From an uncultured Alphaproteobacteria bacterium (GTDB taxonomy: Bacteria; Pseudomonadota; Alphaproteobacteria; HIMB59; GCA-002718135): a DNA stretch of 64,000 nucleotides. Positions within the stretch are counted from its first letter, which is position 1. Each line of letters opens with the position of its first letter. Of this stretch, positions 17,700-31,195 are shown in pieces. The stretch covers positions 62,001 to 126,000 of the forward strand of contig CACMEY010000001.1 of assembly GCA_902612805.1 (NCBI GenBank), written 5' to 3'. A program made the position numbers and the translations under genes. The notes below the pieces were generated by a model. It was not told the DNA's origin. It did not search any database and saw nothing but the letters and a program-made list of their open reading frames with translations.

Positions 17700-18128
17700 T
17701 TGATTACTTCAAATAATTTAAACAAACGAAAAAAGCAAAGGTACACTCAAATGAGTGAAATTAACGTTACACCTTTTGTAGATGTTATGCTTGTTTTACT
17801 AATTGTTTTTATGGTTACCGCACCTCTTCTAACGGTTGGAATTAAAGTTGATTTACCAAAGGTTAAAGCTACTGCATTAACTGATATTAAAGATCCAATT
17901 GAGATAACCGTTAAGTTAGACGGAGAAGTCTACATTGGGGAATCAAAGGTTGAAGTAGAAAATTTAATTCCTCGACTAAACGCTATTACTGAACAAAACA
18001 CAGAAGCAAGAATTTATATACGAGGGGATAGGGTAGTAGCTTATGGAAGGATTATGGAAATTATGTCCATAATAAATTCAGCAGGATATATTAAAGTTGC
18101 ATTAATTACTCAAAATCTTGAGCAATAG
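17700..18128 (+). CDS. tolR: Tol-Pal system protein TolR
   Basis: 142 residues of the ExbD/TolR family. A short basic cytoplasmic tail precedes SEINVTPFVDVMLVLLIVFM, whose aspartate is the conserved proton-path residue in the membrane helix; a periplasmic domain follows. The TTG at 17700 is chosen because the only nearby ATG (17751) would remove the usual basic tail; only one base separates it from the tolQ stop. Confidence 0.96.
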   Translation: MITSNNLNKRKKQRYTQMSEINVTPFVDVMLVLLIVFMVTAPLLTVGIKVDLPKVKATALTDIKDPIEITVKLDGEVYIGESKVEVENLIPRLNAITEQNTEARIYIRGDRVVAYGRIMEIMSIINSAGYIKVALITQNLEQ

Positions 18129-19199
18129 ATGGGCCGTATAAGCTATAATAGTTTAAAAATTATTAACTTTTTTGAAAATTTAAATCCTAAAACATCAGGA
18201 GTTATTTTTTCAACACTAATACATTTAATTATCCTTTTATTTATGGTCGGCTTACCAAATTTTTTTTCCACAAAAGAAATCTATGTTCCAAACGTAATAC
18301 CTATTGAAATACTTAATGTTGATAAAAATACCAATTTGAAAAAATCTGATACTGAAAAACCAGAAAATAAAAATAAGGAAACAATTACTAAGCAAAAAAA
18401 ATTTAATTCATCAGATCAATTAGAAGTAAAAAAAAATGTTGAAATAAATAAAACTAAAATTGAAGAAAAAGCTAATCCAAATCAACCAGTTGTGGAAATG
18501 AAACAAACTCCAAATTTAGAGGTTAAGGAAACAAAAAAAGTAGTTGTCAAAGAAAAGGAAATTTTAGAGGTTAAGAAAAAAGTAGAAACAATTAAAACTG
18601 ATATAATTAAACCAAAACTCAAGCCAAAGCCAAAAATTATAAATAATGAAAATGTTAAATCGGATTTAGATGTTGAAACAAATATAAAGGATAAACCAAA
18701 GTTGGAAAATGATAAAACCGTATCTAAACCAAAGCCGAAACCTGAGAAAGATTTTAGCATAGCATCAATGCTTAAAGATTTAAGAAATGAAAAAACAAAT
18801 ATGGTTCAAAATGAAGTTAAAGAAGAAATCGAAGAAGTTGATAATAAAAGTACAGATGATACTGATAACAATATTATGCTATCAATATCTGAAATAGATA
18901 TGTTAAGGCAGCAATTATCTTCATGTTGGAATGCTCCAGCAGGTGCAGTTATAAAAAGAGGAGACAAAGTAACAATTTCAGCTAAAGTATTACAAAATAT
19001 GAAAGTTGCACCAAATAGTATTCGCATTGTTGACACAAATATAGCTAAAACTAATCCTTTTTATGGACCGATTACTGATAGCGCAATGAGAACTCTCTTA
19101 AACCCAGAATGTACACCGTTAAAACTTCCAAAAGATAAATATAATCTATGGAAAAATCTTACAATTACTTTCGATTATAGTATTATGAAAGGGTACTAA
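18129..19199 (+). CDS. tolA: Cell envelope integrity protein TolA
   Basis: 356 residues. One membrane helix near residues 22-42, a long Lys/Glu/Pro-rich low-complexity spacer (about 70-235, with repeated KPKPKP-like blocks), and a C-terminal domain containing MLRQQLSSCWNAPAGA, which binds TolB/Pal. The domain plan and position between tolR and tolB make the call secure although the spacer itself is not conserved. Its stop overlaps the tolB start (TAATG). Confidence 0.93.
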   Translation: MGRISYNSLKIINFFENLNPKTSGVIFSTLIHLIILLFMVGLPNFFSTKEIYVPNVIPIEILNVDKNTNLKKSDTEKPENKNKETITKQKKFNSSDQLEVKKNVEINKTKIEEKANPNQPVVEMKQTPNLEVKETKKVVVKEKEILEVKKKVETIKTDIIKPKLKPKPKIINNENVKSDLDVETNIKDKPKLENDKTVSKPKPKPEKDFSIASMLKDLRNEKTNMVQNEVKEEIEEVDNKSTDDTDNNIMLSISEIDMLRQQLSSCWNAPAGAVIKRGDKVTISAKVLQNMKVAPNSIRIVDTNIAKTNPFYGPITDSAMRTLLNPECTPLKLPKDKYNLWKNLTITFDYSIMKGY

Positions 19200-20515
19200 T
19201 GAAAAAAGTTTTTTTTATAACCTTTTTTATATTTTTTAGTTTTAAAGTCTTCTCTTTAGAAGTGACTCTAACACAAGGTAGCGTGAAGCCAACTCCAATA
19301 GCTGTAACAGAACTATACTCAAAAAACTCACAATTAACTAAAGTAGGTAAAAATATTTCAACTGTCATTTCAGATAATCTAGAAAGGTCTGGACTATTTT
19401 TACCAATAGATAAAAGATCATTTATTCAAGATAATCAATCTCTATCTAATAAACCTAGATTTGAAGATTGGAAGTTAATAAAAGCACAACATTTAGTTTC
19501 AGGAAAAATTTCATCTAACAATGGAAAAATATCTGTTGAATTTAGATTGTATGATGTGTTCCAACAAAAACAAATAGTTGGAAAAAAATATGAGACTAAT
19601 GAAAAGAATTGGAGAAGAGTTGCTCATATTATTTCAGATTCCATTTTTAAAAATATAACTGGGGAAGGTGGTTACTTTGATACAAGGATAGTTTATGTTG
19701 CTGAGACAGGACCAAAAGATAATAAACAAAAAAGATTAGCAATCATGGATCAAGATCAATCAAACCATCGTTTTTTAACAGACGGATCCTATCTAGTTTT
19801 AACTCCAAGGTTCTCTCCTAATTCACAAAAAATTACATACATGTCTTACGTAAACAGAAATAATCCTAGGGTTTACATTTTTGATATTGAAACAGGTAAA
19901 CAGGAAATAGTAGGTGAGTTTCCTGGAATGACATTCGCTCCACGTTTTTCACCTGATGGTAATCAAATTGTTATGTCCTACACTGATCCAGAAATTGGAA
20001 ATTCTGAAATTTATATTCTTGATTTAAAAACGAGAATTTCAAAAAGAGTTACAAATAATTCTTCAATAGATGTTTCTGCAAGTTTTTCACCTGATGGAAA
20101 AAAAATAGTTTTTAATTCAGATAGAAGTGGACGAAGGCATTTATATGTAAGTGATAATAATGGAAAAAATATTAAAAGAATTAGCAGGGAAGCGGGAAGT
20201 TACTACACACCAGTCTGGTCTCCAAGAGGTGACATGATTGCTTTTACTAAACAAGAGGGAGGGCAATTTTATATAGGTGTTATGGAGGTTGATGGCTCAA
20301 ATGAAAGAATGATTGCAAAATCATTTCATGTTGAGGGGCCAACATGGGCGCCAAATGGTAGATTTTTGATGTATTTTAAAGAAGAGAGAACTGCTGAAGA
20401 TGGATCAGGGGGTGAATCCAGTCTATATTCTATTGATTTAACTGGTTTTAATGAAAGAAAAGTAATAACTCCATTAGGTGGGTCTGATCCAGCATGGTCT
20501 CCCTTGATGCATTAA
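19199..20515 (+). CDS. tolB: Tol-Pal system periplasmic protein TolB
   Basis: 438 residues. A signal peptide (about 1-21, ending FKVFSLE) precedes the N-terminal TolB domain and a beta propeller with repeated FSPDG/WSP motifs (APRFSPDGNQIV, ASFSPDGKKIVF, PVWSPRGD, PAWSP). It links Pal and TolA in the periplasm. A 100-bp gap with a candidate promoter separates it from pal. Confidence 0.96.
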   Translation: MKKVFFITFFIFFSFKVFSLEVTLTQGSVKPTPIAVTELYSKNSQLTKVGKNISTVISDNLERSGLFLPIDKRSFIQDNQSLSNKPRFEDWKLIKAQHLVSGKISSNNGKISVEFRLYDVFQQKQIVGKKYETNEKNWRRVAHIISDSIFKNITGEGGYFDTRIVYVAETGPKDNKQKRLAIMDQDQSNHRFLTDGSYLVLTPRFSPNSQKITYMSYVNRNNPRVYIFDIETGKQEIVGEFPGMTFAPRFSPDGNQIVMSYTDPEIGNSEIYILDLKTRISKRVTNNSSIDVSASFSPDGKKIVFNSDRSGRRHLYVSDNNGKNIKRISREAGSYYTPVWSPRGDMIAFTKQEGGQFYIGVMEVDGSNERMIAKSFHVEGPTWAPNGRFLMYFKEERTAEDGSGGESSLYSIDLTGFNERKVITPLGGSDPAWSPLMH

Positions 20516-20546
20516 TTCAATATAATACAAAAAAATATACGAAATT

Positions 20547-20576
20547 TTGAAAAAAATGTTAAGGAACTACTAATAA
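20547..20576 (+). promoter_or_regulatory. Candidate sigma70-type promoter for pal
   Basis: TTGAAA at 20547-20552 and TAATAA at 20571-20576 with an 18-bp spacer, about 40 bp before the pal start. A strong ribosome binding site (AAGGGAG) lies at about 20601-20607. Supports separate expression of abundant Pal lipoprotein. Confidence 0.4.
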
Positions 20577-20615
20577 TTTAGTATATCTACTCAAAGTATT
20601 AAGGGAGCATTATTT

Positions 20616-21137
20616 ATGTTTTACAAGTTTTTTATCTCTATATTTATGGTTTTATTTGTTGCCGCTTGTGCAACGACACCAAAAGATTCAGCAGACTCTT
20701 CTGGATCAGGATCAAGTAGTTCTGGAAGTGATGTATCCTCAGAAGGCACTATTACTGAAACTGCAGGAAGTGGAATAGTTTCTGGATCTCAAGAAGATTT
20801 AATTGTTAATGTTGGTGATAGAGTATTTTTTGGATATGATAGTTCAGATTTAGACTCAGACGCTCTAGAGTTACTGCAAGATCAGGTTGCATGGCTTAAA
20901 CAAAATAGCGATGTTACAGTAACTATCGAAGGGCATTGTGATGAAAGAGGAACTAGGGAGTACAACTTAGCTCTTGGTGAAAAAAGAGCTCAGGCTGTAA
21001 AAAATTATCTCATAGGATTAGGAATAAATCCTGACAGGGTTTCAACTATTAGTTATGGTAAAGAAAGACCTGCTGTTGTCGGATCAAATGATGGAGCATG
21101 GGCTCAAAACAGAAGATCAGTAACTTTAGTTAATTAA
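20616..21137 (+). CDS. pal: Peptidoglycan-associated lipoprotein Pal
   Basis: 173 residues. Lipoprotein signal with lipobox VAAC (Cys18), a Ser/Gly-rich linker (about 20-65), then an OmpA-like peptidoglycan-binding domain with VFFGYDSSDL, TIEGHCDERGTREYN and the NRRS motif near the end. It anchors the outer membrane to peptidoglycan and interacts with TolB. Followed by a clear intrinsic terminator. Confidence 0.97.
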   Translation: MFYKFFISIFMVLFVAACATTPKDSADSSGSGSSSSGSDVSSEGTITETAGSGIVSGSQEDLIVNVGDRVFFGYDSSDLDSDALELLQDQVAWLKQNSDVTVTIEGHCDERGTREYNLALGEKRAQAVKNYLIGLGINPDRVSTISYGKERPAVVGSNDGAWAQNRRSVTLVN

Positions 21138-21156
21138 TAATTATTCCTTAATACTT

Positions 21157-21187
21157 TGGCGCTATAGAAATATAGCGCCACATTTTT
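21157..21187 (+). terminator. Intrinsic terminator after pal
   Basis: A perfect 10-bp stem TGGCGCTATA / TATAGCGCCA closes a GAAA tetraloop (21157-21180) and is followed by a run of five T at 21183-21187. It is the clearest rho-independent terminator in the window. Confidence 0.9.
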
Positions 21188-21214
21188 ATCTCAATTAGAA
21201 ATTAAAATTAGGTA

Positions 21215-22132
21215 ATGTTTAAATACATACTCACAGTTTTGATTTTATTTTTTTCAAGCTATGCTATCTCTAATGAAAGTGATCTTACAATCTCCCAACA
21301 ATTAGAGAGATTACAAAGAGAAGTCTCAGATCTTTCCAAAGAAGTATTTTCAAATTCATCAAATCAATCAAGTGGAACAAATAATGATTTTGTTAAAAAT
21401 CTTTCTGCTATCGATTTACGAATATATGATATTGAAAACGATATAAAAAACTTAACTTCTAATTTAGAAGAATTGTATTTTCAATTAGATGATATTTTTA
21501 ACAAATTAGAAAATTTAGAATTAGTTATTAATAATTTCCAATCAGTTCCTTTAAATAATGTTGAAGTAAATATTGATGAAGCTTCACAAGATGGTTCTGA
21601 AGTTAAAAGCAATACTTTAAGTGATATTGAAACTGAAAATACACTTGGAACATTAAATATTTCAAAAAACACAAATGATACAAATGAAGAAGCTATATCT
21701 GAAGATCAGGAAGTAACTTCAAATGAAAAAGAAGAGGTCTTATCACCTGAAGATCAATTCCAAGAAGCATTTGATAATATTAGAAATAAAAAATGGCAGG
21801 ATGCCAAAACTTCATTCGAACAGTTTATTTCAGACAATCCTGATAATCAACTATCAGGTTCAGCACATTATTGGCTTGGAGAATTATATATTCTAGAAAA
21901 AAATTATAGAGAAGCAGCACTTATATTTGCAGAAGGTTTCCAAAAATTTCCAGATAGTATTAAAGCTGCAGAAATGCTTCTCAAACTTTCTCAGTCATTA
22001 TACCAAGTCGAAAAAACTACTGAGGCTTGTAAAACTATGGAAAAATTAATTATTGATTTTCCAAAAAATAAAATAATTCCTCAAACCAAAAAACAAATTG
22101 TTGAGTATAATTGTTTAGAAAATAATGAATGA
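21215..22132 (+). CDS. cpoB: Cell division coordinator CpoB (YbgF)
   Basis: 305 residues. Signal peptide (about 1-19, ending SSYAIS), an N-terminal coiled coil (about 25-115), an acidic linker and C-terminal TPR repeats (about 180-300: AFDNIRNKKWQDA, SAHYWLGELYI, YREAALIF). CpoB couples peptidoglycan synthesis to Tol-Pal constriction. Its stop overlaps the tilS start (ATGA). Confidence 0.88.
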   Translation: MFKYILTVLILFFSSYAISNESDLTISQQLERLQREVSDLSKEVFSNSSNQSSGTNNDFVKNLSAIDLRIYDIENDIKNLTSNLEELYFQLDDIFNKLENLELVINNFQSVPLNNVEVNIDEASQDGSEVKSNTLSDIETENTLGTLNISKNTNDTNEEAISEDQEVTSNEKEEVLSPEDQFQEAFDNIRNKKWQDAKTSFEQFISDNPDNQLSGSAHYWLGELYILEKNYREAALIFAEGFQKFPDSIKAAEMLLKLSQSLYQVEKTTEACKTMEKLIIDFPKNKIIPQTKKQIVEYNCLENNE

Positions 22133-23100
22133 AGCTTACAAATAAAGAATTCATTCAAAACATAGAAAAAAAATATACTTTTGAAAAAAAACCATCTGTT
22201 GCTGTGGCAGTTTCTGGTGGTCCAGATAGTATGTCATTATTATTCCTTGTAAATGCTTTTATAAAATACAAAAAAGGAAACTTGATCGCTTTAATCGTAA
22301 ATCATCGTATTAGAAAAAATTCTAAACAGGAAGCTAAGTTTATTTCCACCTACTTGGATAAAAACAACATTAACTCTCAAATTCTAAGTGTAAACAAAGA
22401 TAAAGTGAGTAAGAAAAGTATGAATGAGGCTAGAGATAATCGTTATAATTTACTTACAGATTATTGTATTAAAAATAATTTTTTGCATTTATTTATTGCT
22501 CATCACAAAGATGATAATTTAGAAACTTTTTTGAATAGAAAGATCGCTGGCAGTGATTTTTATGGTTTAAAATCAATGTCTGAATTCTCACTTTATAATA
22601 AAGTTTGCATAATTAGACCGCTTTTAAATTTTTCTAAAGATGCATTATTGAATTATAATAAGAAAAATAAAATAGAATATATTAATGATCCATCAAATTT
22701 TAATTTAAATTATAGTCGTCCTATTATAAGAAATTTTCTTAAAAAATCTGACCAAAAAACAATTAAAGAAATAAATAAAGATTTTGAGAATATGCTTTTT
22801 TATTCACCATATTTCATTCAAATGATATTTGAGATACTTCTTAAAAATATTGTTCATGTTGACAGTAAACAAATTGTTGTTCGCCTTCATAATTTAAAAA
22901 ATTTAAATGAAATTACTTCTGAAAATATTATACGAAGAATATATCAGTTTTTATTTTATCAATCTAATGCTCCTCGATCGAAAAAAACTAAGATCTTAAT
23001 AAGTGAAATGAAGAAATTAAATTTTAATATTTTTAATCTCAAAGGTATGATTGTTAAAAAAAATGATAATTTTCTTACATTTTCAAAGAAATTTGTTTAA
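22129..23100 (+). CDS. tilS: tRNA(Ile)-lysidine synthase
   Basis: 323 residues. ATP-pyrophosphatase P-loop VAVSGGPDSMSLLFL near residues 25-39 and AHHKDDNLETFLNR near 124-137 identify TilS, which converts C34 of tRNA-Ile(CAU) to lysidine. It is shorter than the 430-residue E. coli enzyme: the C-terminal domains are reduced, as in minimal TilS of other small genomes. Typical tol-tilS-ftsH order. Confidence 0.93.
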   Translation: MKLTNKEFIQNIEKKYTFEKKPSVAVAVSGGPDSMSLLFLVNAFIKYKKGNLIALIVNHRIRKNSKQEAKFISTYLDKNNINSQILSVNKDKVSKKSMNEARDNRYNLLTDYCIKNNFLHLFIAHHKDDNLETFLNRKIAGSDFYGLKSMSEFSLYNKVCIIRPLLNFSKDALLNYNKKNKIEYINDPSNFNLNYSRPIIRNFLKKSDQKTIKEINKDFENMLFYSPYFIQMIFEILLKNIVHVDSKQIVVRLHNLKNLNEITSENIIRRIYQFLFYQSNAPRSKKTKILISEMKKLNFNIFNLKGMIVKKNDNFLTFSKKFV

Positions 23101-23124
23101 TTTTCTACAAAACTATTGTGTTTT

Positions 23125-23130
23125 TATAAT
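23125..23130 (+). promoter_or_regulatory. Candidate -10 element (TATAAT) upstream of ftsH
   Basis: A consensus TATAAT lies 21 bp before the ftsH ATG in the 51-bp spacer after tilS. The -35 region is weak (TTTCTA at 23102-23107, 17-bp spacer). No clear RpoH heat-shock consensus is seen. Confidence 0.35.
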
Positions 23131-23151
23131 AAATTCCTATGTATTAATTAG

Positions 23152-25053
23152 ATGAAAAACATAAGTAAAAACGTTGTATTATGGATTATAATTGGATTGC
23201 TCTTAATTGTGCTTTTCAATCTTTTCCAAGGAACTTCTAATAATAGAAATACTTCAAAAATTTCCTTTTCTGACTTTATTGCAGCAACAGAAAGTGGAAA
23301 TGTTTCTGAAGTAAATATTAATGGAAGCAATGTTACAGGATTTCTAAATGACGGTCGATCATTTAGCACGTATGTCCCTAATTATCCTAATTTGGTAGAT
23401 AAATTAAATGAAAGTGGCGTGAAAATTACTGCTGAGCCTTCCGAAAGATCAATGCATCCACTTTTGAGTGTATTGCTTTCGTGGTTTCCAATGCTTCTAT
23501 TAATTGGAGTTTGGATTTTCTTTATGCGCCAGATGCAAGGCGGTGGTGGAAAAGCAATGGGCTTTGGTAAATCTAAAGCTAAATTATTAAATGAAGCAGT
23601 TGGTAAAGTTACATTTGACGATGTAGCAGGTATTGATGAAGCTAAACAAGAATTAGAGGAAGTTGTTGAATTTTTAAAAGATCCTTCAAAGTTTTCCAGG
23701 TTAGGTGGTAAAATTCCAAGAGGTGCACTTCTAGTAGGTCCTCCAGGTACTGGAAAAACTTTACTTGCAAGAGCTATTGCAGGTGAAGCAAATGTTCCTT
23801 TCTTTTCTATTTCAGGATCAGATTTTGTTGAAATGTTTGTAGGGGTTGGAGCTAGTAGAGTGAGAGATATGTTTGACCAAGGTAAAAAAAATGCACCTTG
23901 TATAGTTTTTATTGATGAAATTGACGCTGTTGGAAGGCATCGTGGTGCTGGTCTTGGTGGTGGGAATGATGAAAGAGAACAAACTTTAAATCAACTTCTT
24001 GTGGAAATGGATGGATTTGAAGCTAATGCAGGTGTAATCATTATTGCTGCAACAAATAGGCCTGATGTTCTTGATCCAGCTTTGCTTAGACCAGGAAGAT
24101 TTGACCGTCAAATAACAGTTAATAACCCTGATGTAATGGGAAGAGACAAAATACTTAAAGTTCATATTAAAAAAATTAAAGTTTCACCAAAATTTGACTC
24201 AAAAATTATTGCAAGGGGAACTCCAGGTTTTTCTGGAGCTGATTTAGCAAATCTAGTTAATGAAGCAGCATTACTAGCTGCTAGAAAAAATAAAAGAATG
24301 GTTACACTTGAGGATTTTGAAAGTGCTAAAGATAAAGTGATGATGGGTGCTGAAAAACGATCTATGGTCATGTCAGAAGATGAAAAAAAACTTACAGCTT
24401 ATCATGAAGCTGGTCATGCAGTAGCAACCCTTCACTCACCAGCATCTGATCCAATCCATAAAGCAACAATAATTCCAAGAGGCAGAGCCTTAGGTATGGT
24501 TATGAGACTCCCAGAAAAAGATCAGCTGTCTATGCGAAAAGATCAAATGAAAGCTCATTTATTAATAGCTACTGGGGGCAGAATTGCTGAAGAAATGATT
24601 TTTGGTAAAGATAAAATTACAAATGGTGCGGCTAGCGACATACAAATGGTGACAAATCTATCAAAAAAAATGATTACTGAATGGGGTATGAGTGAAAAAT
24701 TGGGCCGCCTTAGATATAACAGCGATAGTGAGGAAGTTTTCCTTGGCCATTCTGTTGCGCAATCAAAAAATTTATCTGACTCCACAGCAAAATTAATTGA
24801 TGAAGAAGTTAGATCTCTTGCAGAAGAGGCTGAAAATAATTGTAGAAAAATTCTTCAAGAAAATATTGAAGAATTACATATAGTTGCAAAAGGACTTTTA
24901 GAGTATGAAACATTATCAGGTGATGAAATTAAAGATTTAATCAAAGGTATAAAGCCAACTCGAGATGATTTTGATAATGATATAAACACACCAAAAAAAC
25001 CAGCCACATCTGTTCCAAAAACAGGCGGATCCGCTACGGCACCGGCAAACTAA
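23152..25053 (+). CDS. ftsH: ATP-dependent zinc metalloprotease FtsH
   Basis: 633 residues. Two N-terminal membrane helices (about 8-26 and 105-125) flank a small periplasmic domain; the AAA+ domain has Walker A GPPGTGKT at 196-203 and a second region [17 protein letters not shown]; the zinc site is H418EAGH422. It degrades membrane proteins and regulators including RpoH, whose gene lies 4 kb away. In most alphaproteobacteria folP follows; here glmM does. Confidence 0.98.
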   Translation: MKNISKNVVLWIIIGLLLIVLFNLFQGTSNNRNTSKISFSDFIAATESGNVSEVNINGSNVTGFLNDGRSFSTYVPNYPNLVDKLNESGVKITAEPSERSMHPLLSVLLSWFPMLLLIGVWIFFMRQMQGGGGKAMGFGKSKAKLLNEAVGKVTFDDVAGIDEAKQELEEVVEFLKDPSKFSRLGGKIPRGALLVGPPGTGKTLLARAIAGEANVPFFSISGSDFVEMFVGVGASRVRDMFDQGKKNAPCIVFIDEIDAVGRHRGAGLGGGNDEREQTLNQLLVEMDGFEANAGVIIIAATNRPDVLDPALLRPGRFDRQITVNNPDVMGRDKILKVHIKKIKVSPKFDSKIIARGTPGFSGADLANLVNEAALLAARKNKRMVTLEDFESAKDKVMMGAEKRSMVMSEDEKKLTAYHEAGHAVATLHSPASDPIHKATIIPRGRALGMVMRLPEKDQLSMRKDQMKAHLLIATGGRIAEEMIFGKDKITNGAASDIQMVTNLSKKMITEWGMSEKLGRLRYNSDSEEVFLGHSVAQSKNLSDSTAKLIDEEVRSLAEEAENNCRKILQENIEELHIVAKGLLEYETLSGDEIKDLIKGIKPTRDDFDNDINTPKKPATSVPKTGGSATAPAN

Positions 25054-25097
25054 TTTAATTACTTCACTTTATTTATATTTTTGAATAAAAGACACAA

Positions 25098-26445
25098 ATG
25101 TCTAAAATATTTGGTACCGATGGTATACGGTGCTTGGTTAATGAGGAGCCTCTTACTGCAGAAACCTGTCTAAAAATATCAAAAACAGTAGCATTTCTTC
25201 TCAAAAAGAAAAATTCTAAAAATAGTAGAGTTGTCATCTGTAAAGATACAAGATTATCTGGGTATTTATACGAGCCTCTTGTTACAGCTGGATTTATTTC
25301 TATGGGCATGGATGTAATTTTAGTTGGTCCACTTCCAACACCCGCTGTACCATTGATGATTAATACTTTAAGAGCTGATATTGGTGTAATGATTACAGCT
25401 TCTCATAATACATATGAATATAACGGACTTAAATTTTTTGATGGTACTGGAACAAAATTAAGTTCATCAATAGAGCAAAAGGTTGAAAATATAGTTTTAA
25501 ATAATAAAAAATATTCTAAAGTAACAAACAACACATTTGTATCTGGAAATGCAAAAAGATTAGAAGATGCTTCAGGCAGGTACTCAGAATTTTTAAAGAG
25601 TACTTTAAATAAAACGTCATCCAAGAAAAAATTAAAAATTGTTTTAGATTGTGCGAATGGAGCTACCTACAATATAGCCCCAAATTTATTTTGGGAATTA
25701 GGCCATAATGTAATAGCCATAAATAATAATCCCGATGGTTTGAATATTAATAAAAATTGTGGCGCAGTTGACGTTAAATCACTTTCACAAAATGTCATAA
25801 AAGAAACAGCAGATATTGGATTTGCATTTGATGGTGATGGAGATAGATTAATAGTTGTAGATGAAGTAGGAAAAGAAGTTGATGGTGATAAGATTATAGG
25901 ATTACTATGTAAAAGTTATGTAAAACCCAAGAAAAAATCTAATCAACATGATGTTATTATAACAGTCATGTCTAATATGGGATTAGAAAATTATCTTACA
26001 AATAAATTAAAATTAAATATTAAACGAACAGCTGTAGGTGATATAAACGTTATAAATCAGATGAAAAAATCCAAATCTATGATTGGTGGTGAACAATCAG
26101 GACATATAATATTGTCAGAACACTCTAATACTGGGGATGGAATTTTAGCAGCTCTAAAAATTACTGAAATTTTAATATCAAATAAAAATAAGGCAAGTAA
26201 ACTTTTTGATTTGTATAATGATTTTCCTCAAGAAAAAATTAACTTAAGGTATAAAACAAAGAATAACAAACTGTTAAAAATTCTTGATAAGTTAAAAAAT
26301 GATAAACTATATAATAATAAAAAAATAAGGTCTCTTGTTAGGTTGTCTGGAACTGAACCATTAGTAAGAATACTAGTTGAAGGGCAAGAAATTACAGAGG
26401 TTAAAAAGAAATCTTTAGAAATAAAAAGATTAGTAAGGCCCTATC

Positions 26446-26453
<8 letters not shown>
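25098..26453 (+). CDS. glmM: Phosphoglucosamine mutase
   Basis: 451 residues. Starts KIFGTDGIR; the phosphorylated serine is S102 in TASHNTYEYNG; the metal loop is FDGDGDRL (about 242-249) and the phosphate-binding loop RLSGTEPLVRI is near the C-terminus. It converts glucosamine 6-phosphate to 1-phosphate for cell-wall synthesis. Its end overlaps hisZ by 8 bp. Confidence 0.97.
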
Positions 26454-29681
<3,228 letters not shown>

Positions 29682-29711
29682 AATACGCCTATATCATAAA
29701 TAAAATATAAT

Positions 29712-30683
29712 TTAATATTTAAGCAATAATTCAATTAAATTCTTAAAATCTTCAGGAATTTCAATATCAAAATCCATCCTTTTTTTTGATGTAGGATGAT
29801 CAAAACCAAGATGATAAGCATGCAATGCTTGTCTTTCAAAATTTTTTAAAATCATGAATTTATTAAATGTTTTTTTATCTTTTCCAAATTGATTAATTTT
29901 ACTTTTTCCATAAATCTTATCACCAATGATTGGAGAATTTTTAGAAGTTAAATGAAGTCTAATTTGATGCGTTCTTCCAGTATGTAAATGACAGTCAACT
30001 ATACTGGCAATACCAAAAGTTTTTTCTAATTTAATATCGGTTTTAGAATATTTTCCAAAACCCTTATTATTTAAACTCATTTTTTTTCTATTTTTTTTAT
30101 TTCTCTCTATGTACCCTTCAATTGATTGATTATCAGGAGTTCCCCAAACTATTGCTTTATATCTTCGAGATATCGTATGGTCTTTGAATTGTTTTGCCAA
30201 ATTAATATGAACATTATTATTTTTTGCAACAACAAGAATTCCACTAGTATCTTTATCTAAACGATGGACTATTCCTGGTCTAGCATTATCATCTAAATTA
30301 CTTAGTTGATTATTGGTGTAATGCATAAGAGCATTCACAAGAGTACCACTTTCATTTCCAGGGGCTGGATGCATTACTAAATTTGAAGGTTTATTTATAA
30401 CGATTAAATCCTCATCTTCAAAAATAATATTTAAGTCAATATTTTCAGCTGAATGTTTTGTTTTTTGCTTTAAGATAATATTTATAAAGTAATTTTCATT
30501 TTCTTTAGTTAAATAAGATGGATCTTTTATTTCCTTTCCATCAAGACTTACATTACCATTTAATATTAAAGTTTTTATTTGTGTTCTTGAATATTCTTCC
30601 AATTTTGAAACAAGCACTTTATCTAATCTTTGTGAACTTAATTGTTTATTTATAGTTAATTTAACATTATAGAATTCGTTCAT
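29712..30683 (-). CDS. rluD: RluA/RluD family 23S rRNA pseudouridine synthase
   Basis: 323 residues. An S4 domain (about 17-60: SQRLDKVLVSKLEEYSRTQI) precedes the catalytic domain with H140RLDKDTSGILVVAK, where D143 is the nucleophile, and GRTHQIRLHL. RluD modifies helix 69 of 23S rRNA. Its ATG shares the palindrome CATG (30681-30684) with the divergent next gene, so its promoter must lie inside that gene. Confidence 0.93.
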   Translation of the reverse strand: MNEFYNVKLTINKQLSSQRLDKVLVSKLEEYSRTQIKTLILNGNVSLDGKEIKDPSYLTKENENYFINIILKQKTKHSAENIDLNIIFEDEDLIVINKPSNLVMHPAPGNESGTLVNALMHYTNNQLSNLDDNARPGIVHRLDKDTSGILVVAKNNNVHINLAKQFKDHTISRRYKAIVWGTPDNQSIEGYIERNKKNRKKMSLNNKGFGKYSKTDIKLEKTFGIASIVDCHLHTGRTHQIRLHLTSKNSPIIGDKIYGKSKINQFGKDKKTFNKFMILKNFERQALHAYHLGFDHPTSKKRMDFDIEIPEDFKNLIELLLKY

Positions 30684-30975
30684 GTCTCAAAAAATTCTTA
30701 AATTTATTGTAATATTTTTAGGTATATTAATTTTAATTTGTTTTTTAGCCCTTGTTTATGGTTTGTATATAAAAACAACAAAAAAACAAAGTAATTTAGA
30801 AACAAATTTAATTGATTATAATTTAAATTTAGAAAAAGGGCATAAAATTACAGATATAGATATGATTGATAATAATAAGATTCTATTTACAATAAAAAAT
30901 AATGAAAAAGTTTATGCTTTAATATATGATATAGAAACATCAAATATTACTAAAATAGATACAACTAATGAATAA
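30682..30975 (+). CDS. Small single-pass membrane protein (DUF6476-like)
   Basis: 97 residues with one N-terminal membrane helix (about 7-30, FIVIFLGILILICFLALVYG) and a polar remainder ending in a predicted beta-rich tail. Alphaproteobacteria carry a short membrane protein, DUF6476, divergent from rluA-type genes and this fits in size, topology and position; the residues themselves are poorly conserved. The start overlaps the rluD start on the other strand. It ends 8 bp inside xseB. Function unknown. Confidence 0.6.
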   Translation: MSQKILKFIVIFLGILILICFLALVYGLYIKTTKKQSNLETNLIDYNLNLEKGHKITDIDMIDNNKILFTIKNNEKVYALIYDIETSNITKIDTTNE

Positions 30976-31186
30976 AGATAATAATTTTGAAAATAATTTA
31001 AAAAAACTAGAGTCTATTGTAGAGAAATTAGAAAATGGTGAAGTTGATTTAGAAGAGTCTGTAAAACTTTACGAAGAGGGAATGAGTCTAAAAAAAGCAT
31101 GTGAGGAAAAGTTAAAAAGTATTGAAAGCCAAATTAAAAAAATTAAGCAAGAAAATAATAAAGTTACAAAAGAAGATTTTAAGTAA
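30968..31186 (+). CDS. xseB: Exodeoxyribonuclease VII small subunit
   Basis: 72 residues: NLKKLESIVEKLENGEVDLEESVKLYEEGM is covered by the XseB pattern (seen as LESIVEKLENGEVDLEES then LYEEGMSL). It is the all-helical partner of XseA in single-strand DNA degradation. Followed after 9 bp by tlyA; in many alphaproteobacteria dxs sits between them, but not here. Confidence 0.93.
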   Translation: MNKDNNFENNLKKLESIVEKLENGEVDLEESVKLYEEGMSLKKACEEKLKSIESQIKKIKQENNKVTKEDFK

Positions 31187-31195
31187 TTTTCAAAT

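Noticed and set aside
18482..18760. Open frame on the minus strand across the tolA spacer
   Set aside because: A shadow of the Lys/Glu/Pro repeats of tolA; repetitive and without start signals.
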